This document shows, in pieces, positions 40,822 to 53,600 of a DNA stretch of 64,000 bases (positions are counted from its first letter, which is position 1; each line of letters opens with the position of its first letter). The translations under genes and the position numbers were made by a program. The DNA comes from Escarpia spicata. Taxonomy: Eukaryota > Annelida > Polychaeta > Sabellida > Siboglinidae. The DNA is taken from NCBI GenBank assembly GCA_963995525.1, contig OZ023210.1, positions 27,932,439-27,996,438 on the forward strand, read 5' to 3'. The notes beneath the pieces were generated by a model that had not been told where the DNA came from, ran no database searches, and worked only from the letters and a program-made list of their open reading frames with translations.

Positions 40822-43070
40822 TCATGGCATCTCGCGGTTCAAGTGATCTTTAAGTCTAGTGGTTCTTGCCTTAATACTTCTATAGCGCTTGCCAGAGGGA
40901 AGAAGTTCAAATAGATGGTTGGCTGGGTGAGTAGTATCCCGTACAATGCTCTTGGATTTTCGCGCACAACGAGCATGGTAAATAGATTCAATGGATGGCA
41001 GCTTGCGCCCAATGATTGTAGATGCGCCCTTCACGATAATTTCTAACCGTTGTTTCTCCTATTGACTGGCGCAGCCAAACCACACTACAATCAAGAAAGT
41101 GAGGATACTTTCAATGATTGCGCGGTAGAATCGTATCATAACTTCCTGAGCAATGCCGAATCTCCTGAGCTGCCCCAGGACGAACAGGCGTTGTTGTGCC
41201 TTTTTTGTAATGCACAATGTGTTTGTGCGCCAGCTGAGATCGTTTGAAATTGTTGTTCCAATGAATCTAAAAGGTTCAACCTGCTCGACCTCCACGCCAT
41301 TTATCGAAAGAGGGTGGATGGGAGTCTTGTTTTTACGAAAATCAACAATCATTTCTTTAGTCTTTGAAACGTTCAATTCAAGATTGTTATCCGCACACCA
41401 GCCAACCATTCTCTGAACTTCCTCCCTGTATGGCGTCTCATCCGCATTCTCAATGCAGCCCTCCACAGTAGTGTCATCGGAAAACTTGATCACAAGGACC
41501 GATTTGTCCACGGAGTCATTTGTGAAGATACTGAACAAGAAGGTGGGTAGCACACAACCTTGTTGGGCACCTGTATTTAGGATAATAGGTATGGAGATAG
41601 AGTTGTTGACTCTGACAGATTGAGGCCTGTGAAGAAGAAAGTTAAGGACCCAGTGACACATGGCAGGATGTACATTCAACAATGAAAGTTGATCGAACAG
41701 CTTGAATGGGATGATAGTGTTAAATGCTGAGCTGAAGTCAATGAACAGGATCCTGGCATAGGTTCCTGGCCTCTCTAGGTGCTTCAGAATGTGATGCAGA
41801 CCTAAAGCTACCGCATCGTCTACTGATCTGTTTGCTTGATATGCAAACTGGTGCGAGTCCAGGAGGCCGTCGGTGACCGACTTCAGGTACTTGAGTACTA
41901 TGCGCTCGAACACTTTCATGGCGACTGAGGTCAGTGCCACTGGACGGTAGTCGTTCGACCCGGTGATGTTGGACTTCTTGGGAATGGGTATGATAGTGGA
42001 AGTTTTGAAGCAGATTGGAACTCTGCACTGCTGGAGAGAGGAGTTGTAGATGTCCGTAAACACCGCAGAGAGTTGGTCGGCGCAGTTCTTTAGGGTAGAT
42101 GTGGAGATGTTGTCTGGACCCGAAGCCTTTCGCGTGCTCTGCCTCCTGAACAGTTTCCTCATCTCAGCTTCCTGGGTTATGAAGGGCGGAGACAGAGGTG
42201 TACCTGATGGATGTGGGCGCTGCTCTGGTGAATAGTTAAGCTTGTCAAATCTGCTGTAAAAGTCGTTCAGCTGATCAGGGAATGAGAGGTCACTGCTGTT
42301 GGTGGCCGCTGCGTGTTCCTTGTACTGCGTAATCTGCCCCAGGGTGACAGTCTTTGTCTCCGTGCACAGCTCCTCACACCAGTTGATGTAGGATGTCACG
42401 GTGTTAGCATACATGTCTAAGTCAGGACATGCCTCTTTAAACACGGTACGCCTCCTTAAAGACTGTGTAGCAGTGGTCCAGGACCTTGCTATTGCGTGTG
42501 GCACAGTCTACGTGCTGCTTGTACCTGGGCAGTATCTTCTTCAAATGTGTGTGATTAAAGTCACCCAGAATGATGACTACGCTGTCAGGATAGGTCGATT
42601 CTGCTGCCACCACCTGAACAGCCAACTGGCTGACTGCCTTGGTAGCACTGGCATCAGGGGGGATGTAAACACCCAACACCACGACCGAAGAGAACTCTTT
42701 CGGGGACTAGAACGGCTTGCAATTGATAGTTAGAGTTTCCAGTTCGGAGAACACGAAGAAGAGACAAGCTGAATGTCATTACACCACCGCTGATTCACAA
42801 GAAAGCACACGCCACCACCCCGCTGCTTGTCCGTCAGTTCGCTCGATCGGTCCGCTCTAAACAGAGCATGATTGTCGCGTCAGAGGTTGTGGCTTCTAAC
42901 CACGTTTCCGTAAAAAGCAGAATAGAGGCGTCTCTTATTTCTCGTTTGTCAGTCAACAGGTGAAAAAGTTCGCCTGTTTTGTTCCTCGGTGATTGCACAT
43001 TTGTTAGAACGATAGCAGGGAGTGGTGGTCGAAGGATGCGCCGGCGAACTCTACAGAGTGCGCCCCCGCG
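40822..43070 (-). pseudogene. CR1/L2-like LINE ORF2 (endonuclease-reverse transcriptase), broken
   Basis: Near 43070-42830 an AP endonuclease start (LTNVQSPRNKTGELFHLL, LLFTETWLEA). At 42682-42437 the endonuclease continues in another frame (VVIILGDFNHTHLKKILPRY). The reverse transcriptase frame at 42504-41059 holds ASGPDNISTSTLKNCAD, NDYRPVALTSVAMKVFERIV, ARILFIDFSSAFNTIIP, NTGAQQGCVLPTFLFSIF and IKFSDDTTVEG (FADD-type box as FSDD), then ELNVSKTKEMIVDFRK. A TAG at 41059-41061 interrupts the frame, which resumes in phase to 40822 with RYRSIKARTTRLKDHL. One nonsense codon and at least two frameshifts make it inactive. Confidence 0.88.
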
Positions 43071-43799
43071 TCTACCCCGCTTGCGTGTGCGGCTTGAGGC
43101 GTTGTGTTGTGTATGACCCGTGTTGTCAACAGAAAAAGTGTCCTCCAAGGTGAAGTTTGGTTTGTACTCACAGTTCATGGATTCCCTAATTCTCGGTAGA
43201 TCTTCACGATCATACTTATATACACATATAGACTTAAACATTAGAACAATCATCGAAAACGTACACACAATCATCCACCGCCACAACGTGTCGCCATGCA
43301 CCCGCGCCGTCCTAGAGAAAGAGCAAATGTTGAAATGGTTCATCATAGATACCCCACAAGAGCCAGTGAATTGGCATGTATTATTCCCAGAGTAAAGGGT
43401 TCTGGACAAACTTCTCTCCTTTATACAGGCATATATGCCACTGAAACAACTTGTCAATCGAAACAAAACAGTGTCGATCTAAAATTAGTTTTAGTAAAAA
43501 GGTGACGACCCATTTATATAGTAGATTGGTGGCCCATAAACACAATATTTACGCTACGTCATATTATTTAATGCAAAGTATTTATTTATTTATTGTATTT
43601 GAAATTTTTCAATTTTATATATATATAATATTTTTTTTAAATCGTATAATTTATCTTCCTTTTTATACTATAATTACTTATTCACTATTTTGGAGGACAT
43701 GTACTGTGTGTGCTTTTATGTGCTATCCTCTGTATTATATATACATATGTCATATTTCTTTTAATTATGTAATGCATGTATATCATTTTAGTGAATAAA

Positions 43800-43822
43800 C
43801 TCACTCACTCACTCACTCACTC
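43800..43822. repeat. (ACTC)n microsatellite
   Basis: About six ACTC units, just outside the 3' end of the next LINE (minus strand); it may be that element's 3' tail. Confidence 0.85.
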
Positions 43823-43879
43823 CCTCACGCCAGTCGTGTTCTCATTTTGCTAACTCATTTAGGTCTTTCTATAGTTCTT

Positions 43880-45828
43880 GTGAGTCATATTGAGATCAGA
43901 TGATTATTGATCTCTTTATAAAGGACACAGTCATCTGCAAACAGACGGACTGCGGAGTAGATATTGTCTTGCGGTACACTTTGCGGTACACCTGAAGTAA
44001 CATTTATTCAGATGGAATGTTCGCCACCGACCATCACTCTCTGTTCACGGCATTTGAGAAAGTAGAGATCCAAGCGTATGTTTTGTTGTGGATGTCATAT
44101 CTCTTTAATTTATTTAGGAGCCGGTTATGGGGAACGGTGTCGAATGCTTTTGATAAGTCCATTATGAACATGTCCACTTTGGATTTATTATTTAGGGAAT
44201 TCGTTAGGTCGTGTGTGGTGAGTATTAACTGAGTTTCTGAGTGTTTTCTGCGGAAGTCGTGTTGTCTTACGGATAACAAGTTGTATCGGTCGAAATGGTC
44301 CATTATGTTAGAGTAGATTATGTGTTCGAGGAGTTTGCAACATATTGAAGTTAGGGAGATGGGACGGTAATTTGATGGAAGGGACCGGTCTCCGTTATTG
44401 AAAATTGGGGTGATGTTGGCACGTAAGCATGAGAGGGGAAGTTTTGTGATAATTGATTTTTGGAAGATTACTTTGAGGGCTGGAGGTAATTCACGAGCGG
44501 CAAGTTGTAATATTGTGGCTGGTACTTCACCGGGTCCTGTTGATTTGTTTGGTTTTAATTCATTAAGTAATCTGGCGACTCTTTTTGTTGTGATGGTGAT
44601 GTCAGGCATAGCTGGTTTGTTTGAGTATGGTTCTTGTGGTAGGTTGGTGTTTTCATTTGTAAAGACTGACTTAAATTGGTTATTGAGGATTTCGGCTTTA
44701 AGTCTGTTATCTGATTCTACCCTGTTGTCTTTCATTAGGGTTGGTATTCCAACTGTATCAATTTTAAGGCTTTTTTATACATCAGCAGAATCGTTTTTGG
44801 CGAGTCATAACAAATGGAAGATATGTATCTTCTGTGAACATTGCTTGTCTCTCTATGCGTGATTTACGTGCCTTACAAAAGTGTTCATAGCTGGTTCGAT
44901 TCCTATATAGTTTGTGGGTGTTGAAAGCGCTTTGTTTGATTCGCATTTATCCACGGTGTTTGGTTACGCTTTGATATTATTTGTGTTGGTTTGCGAGAGT
45001 TCATTAATGAGTCAAGGACAGTTTGGAATTTTGTATACATTTCATCAACTGTGTTCATGGATGTATCCCTTGATACAAACTCAATGCTCCATTTGAGCAG
45101 GTCTTCTTTCAGAGCCTGCATGTTAGCTTTGTGGTACATGTATATTTTGCGTGGTTTTTGCTTGATGACCCTGGGCTTGCAGCTGTTTGTGATTACTGTG
45201 ATGCTGTCGTGATCGCTTATTCCTGGTACTACTGTAGATCTTCCCAAAAGGGTGGGGTTAGTTGTTAAGAACAAGTCCAAAATGTTGTTTACTATTTTGG
45301 GTTCGCATAAAACTTGTTCAAGTCCAAAATCATTGGCAATTTCAAGTAGCATTTTGGATAAGCCGGGAGCAGCTCCCCTAGCTTTGCGCTGAGTAGGTCT
45401 CAGTCGATGGCGGGAAGGTTAAAGTCTCCGCCTAACCACATATGTTCTTTGTTTGAGCGTTTAATTGTGTTCATTGATTCTCGTAGTTCATGCATGTATT
45501 CGTTTGTGTTACCAAATGGGGGTGATCTGTAGAATGCTCGTATTGTGATATCTTTCGATCCTTGTATTTTGATGGTGACCCAGATAATTTCACAATTGCT
45601 ATCGAGGGCAGTTCTGTGTGTTCCTATGAGGTCAGTCTTTAGTGCTTTTGAGTTGTCGAAGTCTCTGTCTTTTCGAATGATTGAATAATTGGAGGGGAAC
45701 CGCTCACTGCGGTCAACTGAGCTGTGTAGGTGTGTTTCGGTGCCTATAATTATGTCCGGGTTGTAATTTTCAATGCACACGGCAAGGTCCGAATCTTTGC
45801 ACCTGATACTACGGACGTTTATTACCAT
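43880..45828 (-). pseudogene. CR1-like LINE (endonuclease-reverse transcriptase), truncated
   Basis: Endonuclease at 45828-45400 (VINVRSIRCKDSDLAVCIEN, IIIGTETHLHSSV, WLGGDFNLPAID) and 45352-44903 (DLFLTTNPTLLG, VPGISDHDSITV, the catalytic SDH). Reverse transcriptase at 44735-44034 with NKSTGPGEVPATIL, SNYRPISLTSICCKLLEHII and DLSKAFDTVPHNRLL. Further downstream, in broken frames, a GVPQ block is joined directly to LFADDCVLYKEI, so the usual stretch between them is deleted. The open frames are separated by short shifts. Inactive. Confidence 0.82.
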
Positions 45829-46675
45829 GGTTTTCAGGGATTGTCTCTTAGTAGATGTTTCCTGAGTGTATTTCTTAGTTCTACTTGTGTTTACCTGGTC
45901 TAGTACTACTTGAGTTGATGTATAATAATAGTGTAGTTAATGAATACTGCACGAGCCTGTGATGCTGTTTTCTCGGGGTGTCTAACATCTGCCAGAGAGA
46001 CTGTTCTCCATCGGGAGGGCATAGCTTGTATGGTCATAGATGTTTAGCCAATGTATAATTGCAGCAAAAGGTTCTACGTAGTTGCCAATCTTCTCAGTCC
46101 TGATGATGTCCAACATGATCTCCATAGTTTCTACGTATGTCAATCAGATCCTGAAATTTGGATTCCTCCACGAGATATTGAATTGTCTCATTCCTCAAAA
46201 CATCTAACAGTTGGTCGGCTGTGTTGCGTGCCACCTCTCTTCTTCAACATCCTAACTACATTTTGGACAAGTGCTTTGACTTTCACGTTATGTTAATGAC
46301 TAAATACATGTGTAGTAATAAATAATATGTACACTATATCAACAGGAACATATACGAACAAACTTACAAATAATAATTGGGTGTCTAAACAACTTTGATG
46401 TACGCGATCAACACATTTGAGAAGAACATGTTTTTATGTTAGATTATCCCACATATGTATGAGAAAATTCAACGTTCAACAGCTTATAACACAGAAAATA
46501 CATGTACAAATCATAACATATTTGGTTTCATGCAACGGTGTGTAAAATAAGATATCAGTTAATTAATAAAACTATTTGACACAAGTATGAGTTTGTGACC
46601 CTCAAATAGCCTTCAAATTCGAGAGTGGCATTCACGTACACTTATTTGTTTTATCCCTTTTGTGATGGATGTAGC
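45829..46675. other. Non-coding spacer
   Basis: No supported gene; mostly AT-rich sequence with short open frames. Confidence 0.4.
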
Positions 46676-46860
46676 ATGAATTCATCGATTTTGAGAAAGC
46701 CTTCGACAGTGTGGACAGAGAAGTCATCTGGATGCTGATGCAACACTATTGTATTCCTGCATAATTCATAACAATAATCAAACATATATATGAAAACTCC
46801 ACCTGTCAAGTTATACATAATGGGAAAATGTCTGAAACAAAAAATATAACTGTATTACTT
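46676..46860 (+). pseudogene. Short LINE reverse transcriptase fragment
   Basis: Reads FIDFEKAFDSVDREVIWMLM then, after one stop, IIKHIYENSTCQVIHNGKMS. This is the motif A region of a LINE reverse transcriptase (different from the two elements on its left, which have DFSSAFNT and DLSKAFDT). Confidence 0.75.
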
Positions 46861-47638
46861 TCGCGGTATATCGAATATTCATAATTTCACGCTGACCTTG
46901 TTTGACCTTAGCTCCACTCGTACCATATCAGGTAATTCCTCCACATCGTACTTCAGTTTGACGGGGAGACAATAAGCTTTCCAAAAATATATGACTTGGC
47001 CATCCTGTAGATATGCGTTCATTGTAATGTTAAGACGATTGCGGAAGCGCACAGTTTTGAACATTCATCATTTGACGGTGACCTTGGATTCACGCTTACT
47101 GCACCACTTGGCAGCTCTATGACAGGCCTCGTTGAGACGGAGAGATGTAGAGCTTTCAAATGATACACTGTATAACATTTGTGTGTGGGGGGGTTAAATC
47201 GGCCCGATACGTGATTCTACCGGTCGCCTACTACCGTAGTGTTTTCAGCAGGGTGGTATTTTGAGCGTCCTACACCGGCATTAGGAGACAAGGGTTACCT
47301 GAGCTGTATAAAGTATTGATTGTGGTGCTGCTGCTTTTTCGTTCTTTTTCTTCCCCTTGATCCCTTGCGGGGGGGGGGTGAAATATCATCCGGTCTTCGG
47401 CAGCGGTCGTTGACTCTGCGTTCACACCTGCCCATTCGTGTTCTCTCTTCACACTTCCTCTCCATCTTGACTTCGGTTTTCCTATTCTCCTTCTACCACC
47501 CTCTTCTGGTTCCACAGATAATTAATGAGCAATTAACACGCATTATTGGCTGGGTACGGTGTGGGTAATATCCAGGAGCATAATGCCATGTGAATATAGT
47601 ATTATGAAACGGTAATTCTGGCGTTGCGCCCCGTCTAA
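46861..47638. other. Spacer upstream of the transporter exons
   Basis: No clear gene. The 5' exons and promoter of the transporter must lie here or further left, but I could not identify them. A G9 run occurs at about 47370-47378. Confidence 0.4.
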
Positions 47639-50600
47639 ATGCGTTTAAACCTGCCCCGACGTTCGACAGGCCAACAGCTGCAGAAAGGACAGAGCCAGAA
47701 GTTGGAGGAAGCCCTGCAACACGCACACTGGCACAAACGGTTTCTGGCGAGAAACAGACGTCTCATAGCAATGCTGCTGCCCGGCAGCATCGCACAGTTC
47801 ATCTACTGGTCTACTTTCATCAGCTACGGGCGATGGGAACTGTATCCAGAAAGATACGAAATGTCCATCACCATGGTCATAGCTTCGATCATATCTGGTA
47901 AGGCCATGGGGACGTGTGCTTGAGAAATAATTACACTGTGATGCAACGTTTAAACCGAATGTATTAAATGGTGTTGGTTTCGATTAGTTGAAGGTGTTAT
48001 GTAAACTACGACTAGAAGCGAGTAGTTACTATATGGTGTGGTTTGGCTTACACTGACCACTAAAACAATGGTAAATATATATTACATATTGCTATAAAAC
48101 ATCAGCTTTACCTGATATAATTTTGTTTTAATTAGGCCCTTTATATTTTCTTATATTTTCCGTTATATCCCTAGCTATCAATGTTAATTGACATTTTAAT
48201 ATTACTCAATATTTGTAAAGTTTTATAAATTTAGTGAACGTACTGCGTTTGTGTTAAGACATTTTCGAACTGACAACCACAGCTTACATCACATTTGCAT
48301 CCAACTCAGTGGGAAAACTCCAAGCACCACTCTGCATAATTTTTTATTTTCAAGAACAACCAGCATACCATCTGTATGACTTTTGTATGACATATAGGCT
48401 CCACTGTACGTATATCACGTGAGTACCGTTGTTGAACATTATAACAGTTAGGGTAGTCTACAAACTCTCATTGCAGTGTCACTACGATGGCCTTAACAAT
48501 CGTAGAGCTACATTTTGGTGTTTATGAAATTTGCAGTTCGAACTTTATAAGAGTAAACGTTTTGCTAGCAGCTTTGCTTGAATTAAATGTGTTTTATCGT
48601 AAACATATATAATTTTTTTAAAAATGTGTCCCCTAATTAAGAGTACGATAGTTGTTTGTGTACATATACATACATATGTAGTTGGGTGTATTGGAATGCA
48701 AACCGTATGTGCGTGCATCTGTAGATGGGCGTATTAATAAGCTGGTTCGCAGGCGCTCGCCCATGCACCGGCTGAGGCAAATTAATTCCATGTCACCACA
48801 CCGTTTTTATTTGCCGAAATATGTCATAAATAGTGGAGTGTTCGAGTTTCTAATCCGATACTTCAATTATTAAGCGAGTCAACTGAGGTAAATTTCAATT
48901 CACATTACATACAGTTTAGTTCGCCTGAACTTAAATGTTTTGAGGGGTAATCTTATCTGTGATTGAATGAATGTTCAGCAAAGTGCAAAACTATTACCAT
49001 CCATAAATTTGACGTCATCAATATGGAAGTAAATAATTTTAAAAATCGTACTTTCCATCTGAAGTTTCTCCCAGTCACAGATAACATTAGTTTTCAGAAT
49101 GTGTACGTTCACATGAACATGAATTGAAAAATAGCCATTCAGTTGATGAAGTTCTCTCTCCCAGCACGAGAGAAATACCGGGATGGGTAATCGGTCTCCC
49201 CAGTATTTAGTCACATTATTGATGACAAATATACATTAAGAACGTCTACAAAATCTTTTAGACATATTCGAATTGGAACAAGCTCGTTTACGACATTCGC
49301 TTTGTACATAACAATGAGAATGCTTAATCCTTTGAATTTGTTGCGCCACTGAGTTCTGATGTTCCGAGGATATTCGCGCTAAAGAAGTCATTCCATTATT
49401 ACTATATATTCGGACATAATCGTAATTAGAATTTGCACAAATCGTTTTTGTTCTGACACATCTCAATTTAAACTATGCTGGTGTCGCCAGGAACGACGAG
49501 TCAGGGCGGAGGAGCCATAGCCTTCCCTGTCATGACCCTCGCTCTCGGCATATTGCCATCGGTCGCACGTGACTTCGGACTGCTCATTCAGGCGTGCGGG
49601 ATGACCGCTGCCGGCGCCACTATCGCTTTGATGCGCATACAGGTTTGTTACACAAGCTGAGCAGACGACTTCTAATTGTATGCCCGTTATGCTACGAGGA
49701 ACTAACATAAAGGAATATTGTGACGTTATAATTTGCCAGTATTCCTACTTGTAGTGGACGTAGGTTTTGTCTGTGTAGAAGTTTATTGTTTCTTTGATAT
49801 TGCTTTATCATGAGCGGATCAAGAGAACGGTCCACGGGGTCCGCAACCCCATTTTTGACGCAAAATATATGTTCATTTACAACACAAATATAATAATTGG
49901 TTGAAAATCAGATTTTGCCACCAAAGTGCACCTTTTCAGGTGTTTTATAAAAAAAAACTCGGTTGTGAAGGGAACATTTCCGTCCACCCTCCATCCGCAC
50001 AATTCTTATCTTCTTGGTCACTAAATAGGACATTTATAACTTAAATATAAAGTAAACATTCCTTGGCTGACCCATTGACATAAGGCCTACTGACACACAT
50101 ACCTACTGATACACACACACACCCGCACACCACACACACATGCACACACACACACGCACGCACACAAGATGCACGCACACACACGTACGCACACGCGCAA
50201 ACGCACATTCCAAGTGTCACAAAATTGCACCTTTTCAAGAGATTGGTATCACAGTATCCAACGTTTGGGAAGGGGACATCAACATCCCATGACGCTTTGT
50301 CTAGTTGTCCACTAAATTGTGCATCTACAACATAAATATGCATTACTTGTCTAAAAGCATATTCACAAAGTCACCAAATTACATCTTTTCATATGTTTTG
50401 TCTAAAAACTAACTATTGGAAAGGATGAGACCCCCTTCCACACCCACACCCCCCGTGCATCCTTCTTTAACTACAAAATGAGAATGTTTACAACTGAAAT
50501 ACCCTGATTGGTTAAAAATCACATTTCGTGTGTGATCATATTGCAGCCTTTTAAGTGTTTTGATCAAATAGTTCAAAACGATGAAAAAGGACTCAAACCC

Positions 50601-53600
50601 ACCCGTGCTTCCCCTTTTCTCAAGTGCGTCGTTTATGGCTTTTTGACGGGACGGGCAACAAAGCAAACATCGAGGCACACAAAGCCATCTTTTAGTCTCC
50701 TCGTGCGATCCTGCCCATTTTCTGGGATCCATTATTATTTCACCAATATTAATGACATCACGACATCCTCCTTTCTTTCGAACAAACACAAAATAAAGCA
50801 ATCAAAAGTAATTATAACGCGATCAGACTGTTCATCACTAGTCAATTATTTTCCAGCACAGCGTCCTTAACGGACAGTCATACAACTGATCGGCTTCTTT
50901 ACGTTTGCACCAGTACAGCACAGCATCTCTCTGTAACATGAAAGATTGCTCACTTATCTTTTGTTAATTGTCACTTTTACTTACTAAACACGAAACTGGG
51001 GAATATTGTCCTTGGATCTGACACTGATTACTTTGATATCCAATTAAGAGTTATATTACTAGAAACTAACAAAACAAGCTTTCAGCTTTTTACTACTACT
51101 ACTACTACTACTACTTCTACTGCTACAACAACAACAACTGCTACTACTACTACTACTACTTCTACTACTACTACAACAACAACTACTACTACTACTACTT
51201 CTACTACTACAACACCAACAACAACAACTACTACTACTACTACTACTTCTACTACTACTACAACAACAACAACTACTACTACTACTACTACTACACATCA
51301 ACGGTCATCAATTCACATCACTGGAACCTTAGCGGCTTCTTCACTTGTCTGACACTGCGAGTGGTGTACGATTCCCTTGTTGACATTTCTGGTGGCCTCC
51401 CCGAAAGCTGTGATGAAGCTACTGGTTCAGCCACCTGTGCAGGTGGCTGTAGCTCTCCTAGCTCGACTGGTGTAGACTGCTGCTCCGTTGGACTGCGGAA
51501 AGTGCGGACTGCTTGTCACGTGCCGAAAGTTCCATTCAGCCGTAAATGTCTGGAATTCAGCTGATGAGAACTGTCGCCCGTTGTCGGAAATAACTGTTTC
51601 TCGAATCCCGTGATGTGCGAAGATGTTCTTCAGTTTGTTAATGACTGAAGACGAAGTTATGTTAGGAAGGTAGGCACTATCAATGTATTGGGAATAGTAG
51701 TCAACACCAACCAGTTAGTTACGTCTCTTCAATTCACAAAAGTCAACGCCGATCCGATCGAAAGGGCGCGTCGGCAGTCGGGACAGCAACAGTGGTTCAT
51801 ATCGTTGCAAATGACTTTTTCCAGGCAATATCTACACCTGGACTATCTGTCCTCAATATCCTTACTCATTCCTGGCCACCATACCGACGGCACTTGGTGA
51901 TACACATGTGACCGTCTTGGATTTGCTCCAGAATCTCCTTCCTCATTGAGAAAGAAATCACGATCGTATCACCTCGCAGCAAGAGTCCGTCACAGACGCT
52001 GAGTTCGTTTCTGACACCATACAGTTCTCTGGCCGCCAGCTGAACGTCTTGCTTGTACATCGGTCACCCGGTCACCGTGTACTCGATCGCCGACTTCAGG
52101 TTGACGTCTCACTGTGACTCTTTGCGTATTTGGCTCAGCTTTGTGTCAGACGCAGGCCACGATGAGAAGATCTCATTCACATAGTTTTAGATATCCTCCT
52201 GTAGAGGGCTGCTGTTCTCCACCGACAAGGGATTCGGAATAGAGTGTCGGTAACCACCATGTCCTTGCCCGGTGCGTAATCTGTTGTTACATTGTACCGC
52301 ATCAATTGCATTAAGAATCGGTGACATCTCAAGGGAGTCTCGTGTAGGTATTTGGTGTTCGAGAGCGAGATGAGTGGTCTGTGGTCAGTTACTGCAGTAA
52401 ACCCTTCTAGACCCACTCGAATTTGTCGCACGCCCATACCATAGCCAAACATTCCTTCTCGATCTGATCGTATCCATTTTATGTCGGAGTAAGGGTAAGC
52501 GAACTGTAGGCGATGGGTTTTAGCTCTCCATCATGGCCTTGGAGCAGTACGCCGCCCGGTCTATAACTGCTGGCATTAGCGCTGACCACGGTCTTCCTCG
52601 TCACATCGAAGAATGCAAGTGTGGGTGCTTTGGAAAGCAAGTCTTTCACTTTCTTTACTGCCGCCGATAGCGGGTAGCCCCACAACCACTGGGTGTCCTT
52701 TCGGAGGAGGTCGTTCAGTGGCTTCACCACTGTCGACAGATCAGGGAGAAATCTGCCAAGGTAGTTGTTGACCATTCCCAACCACCGTCTCAGTTTAGGA
52801 ACATCTCCTGGATCTTTCATCCGACGAATTGCATCTACTTTCGAGGAGTCAGGCTTGACCCTATCCCTGCTGAAGACATGTCCAAGAAAGTTTATATCTT
52901 CCTTGCGGAATTCACAATTTTCTTTGTTCAGCATCCGTCCTATCCTTGCAAAGCGTATGAGCACTCGGTCGAGGTGCATGTCGTGCTCTTCCTTGCTGTC
53001 AGCGTGAACGAGTACATCATCAATGTAACAATCCATACCTTCAATGTCTCCAAGTATGGTCTCCATGGTTCTCTGGAACACTTCAGGAGCAAGAGAAATT
53101 CCGAGTGGCAGGCAATGGAAGAAATTGCAACCAAACGGGGTATTGAAGGTCGTCAGTTTTGCTGTCTCTTCGTCGAGAGATAAAATCTTGAGGTGGCGTC
53201 CACTTCGTGAAGAATGGTGACCCTTGCAGCTTGTGCGTGACGCCCTCTAGTGTCCGTAGTATGTAGCATTCTCGTTTTAAAGCTCTCTTCAGTCTCTTCT
53301 GATCAACACAGATTCACACTTCTCCCCCTCGTTTCATCACTGGTACCTTCGATGCACACCAATCAGTTGGTTCTGTAATGCGCTCGATGACACCGCTCTT
53401 CTTCATGCGATGGAGTTCCCGCTCCACCTACGGCAGAAGAGGAAGTGGGATCCGCCTCGCCGTTGATATACTGTAGGGTGTTGCATTGTCCCTCAGCCTT
53501 ATCTTGATGGGATCGCACTGTACTGTATCTCCAACTTCACCGAAAGCAAGGTCATGTACGTCGTCAAGCCTTTTCACTGGGTTCAGACGTATGGCTGTGT

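Noticed and set aside
51059..51301. Ser/Cys-rich open frame
   Set aside because: Translation of an ACT/CAA trinucleotide array.
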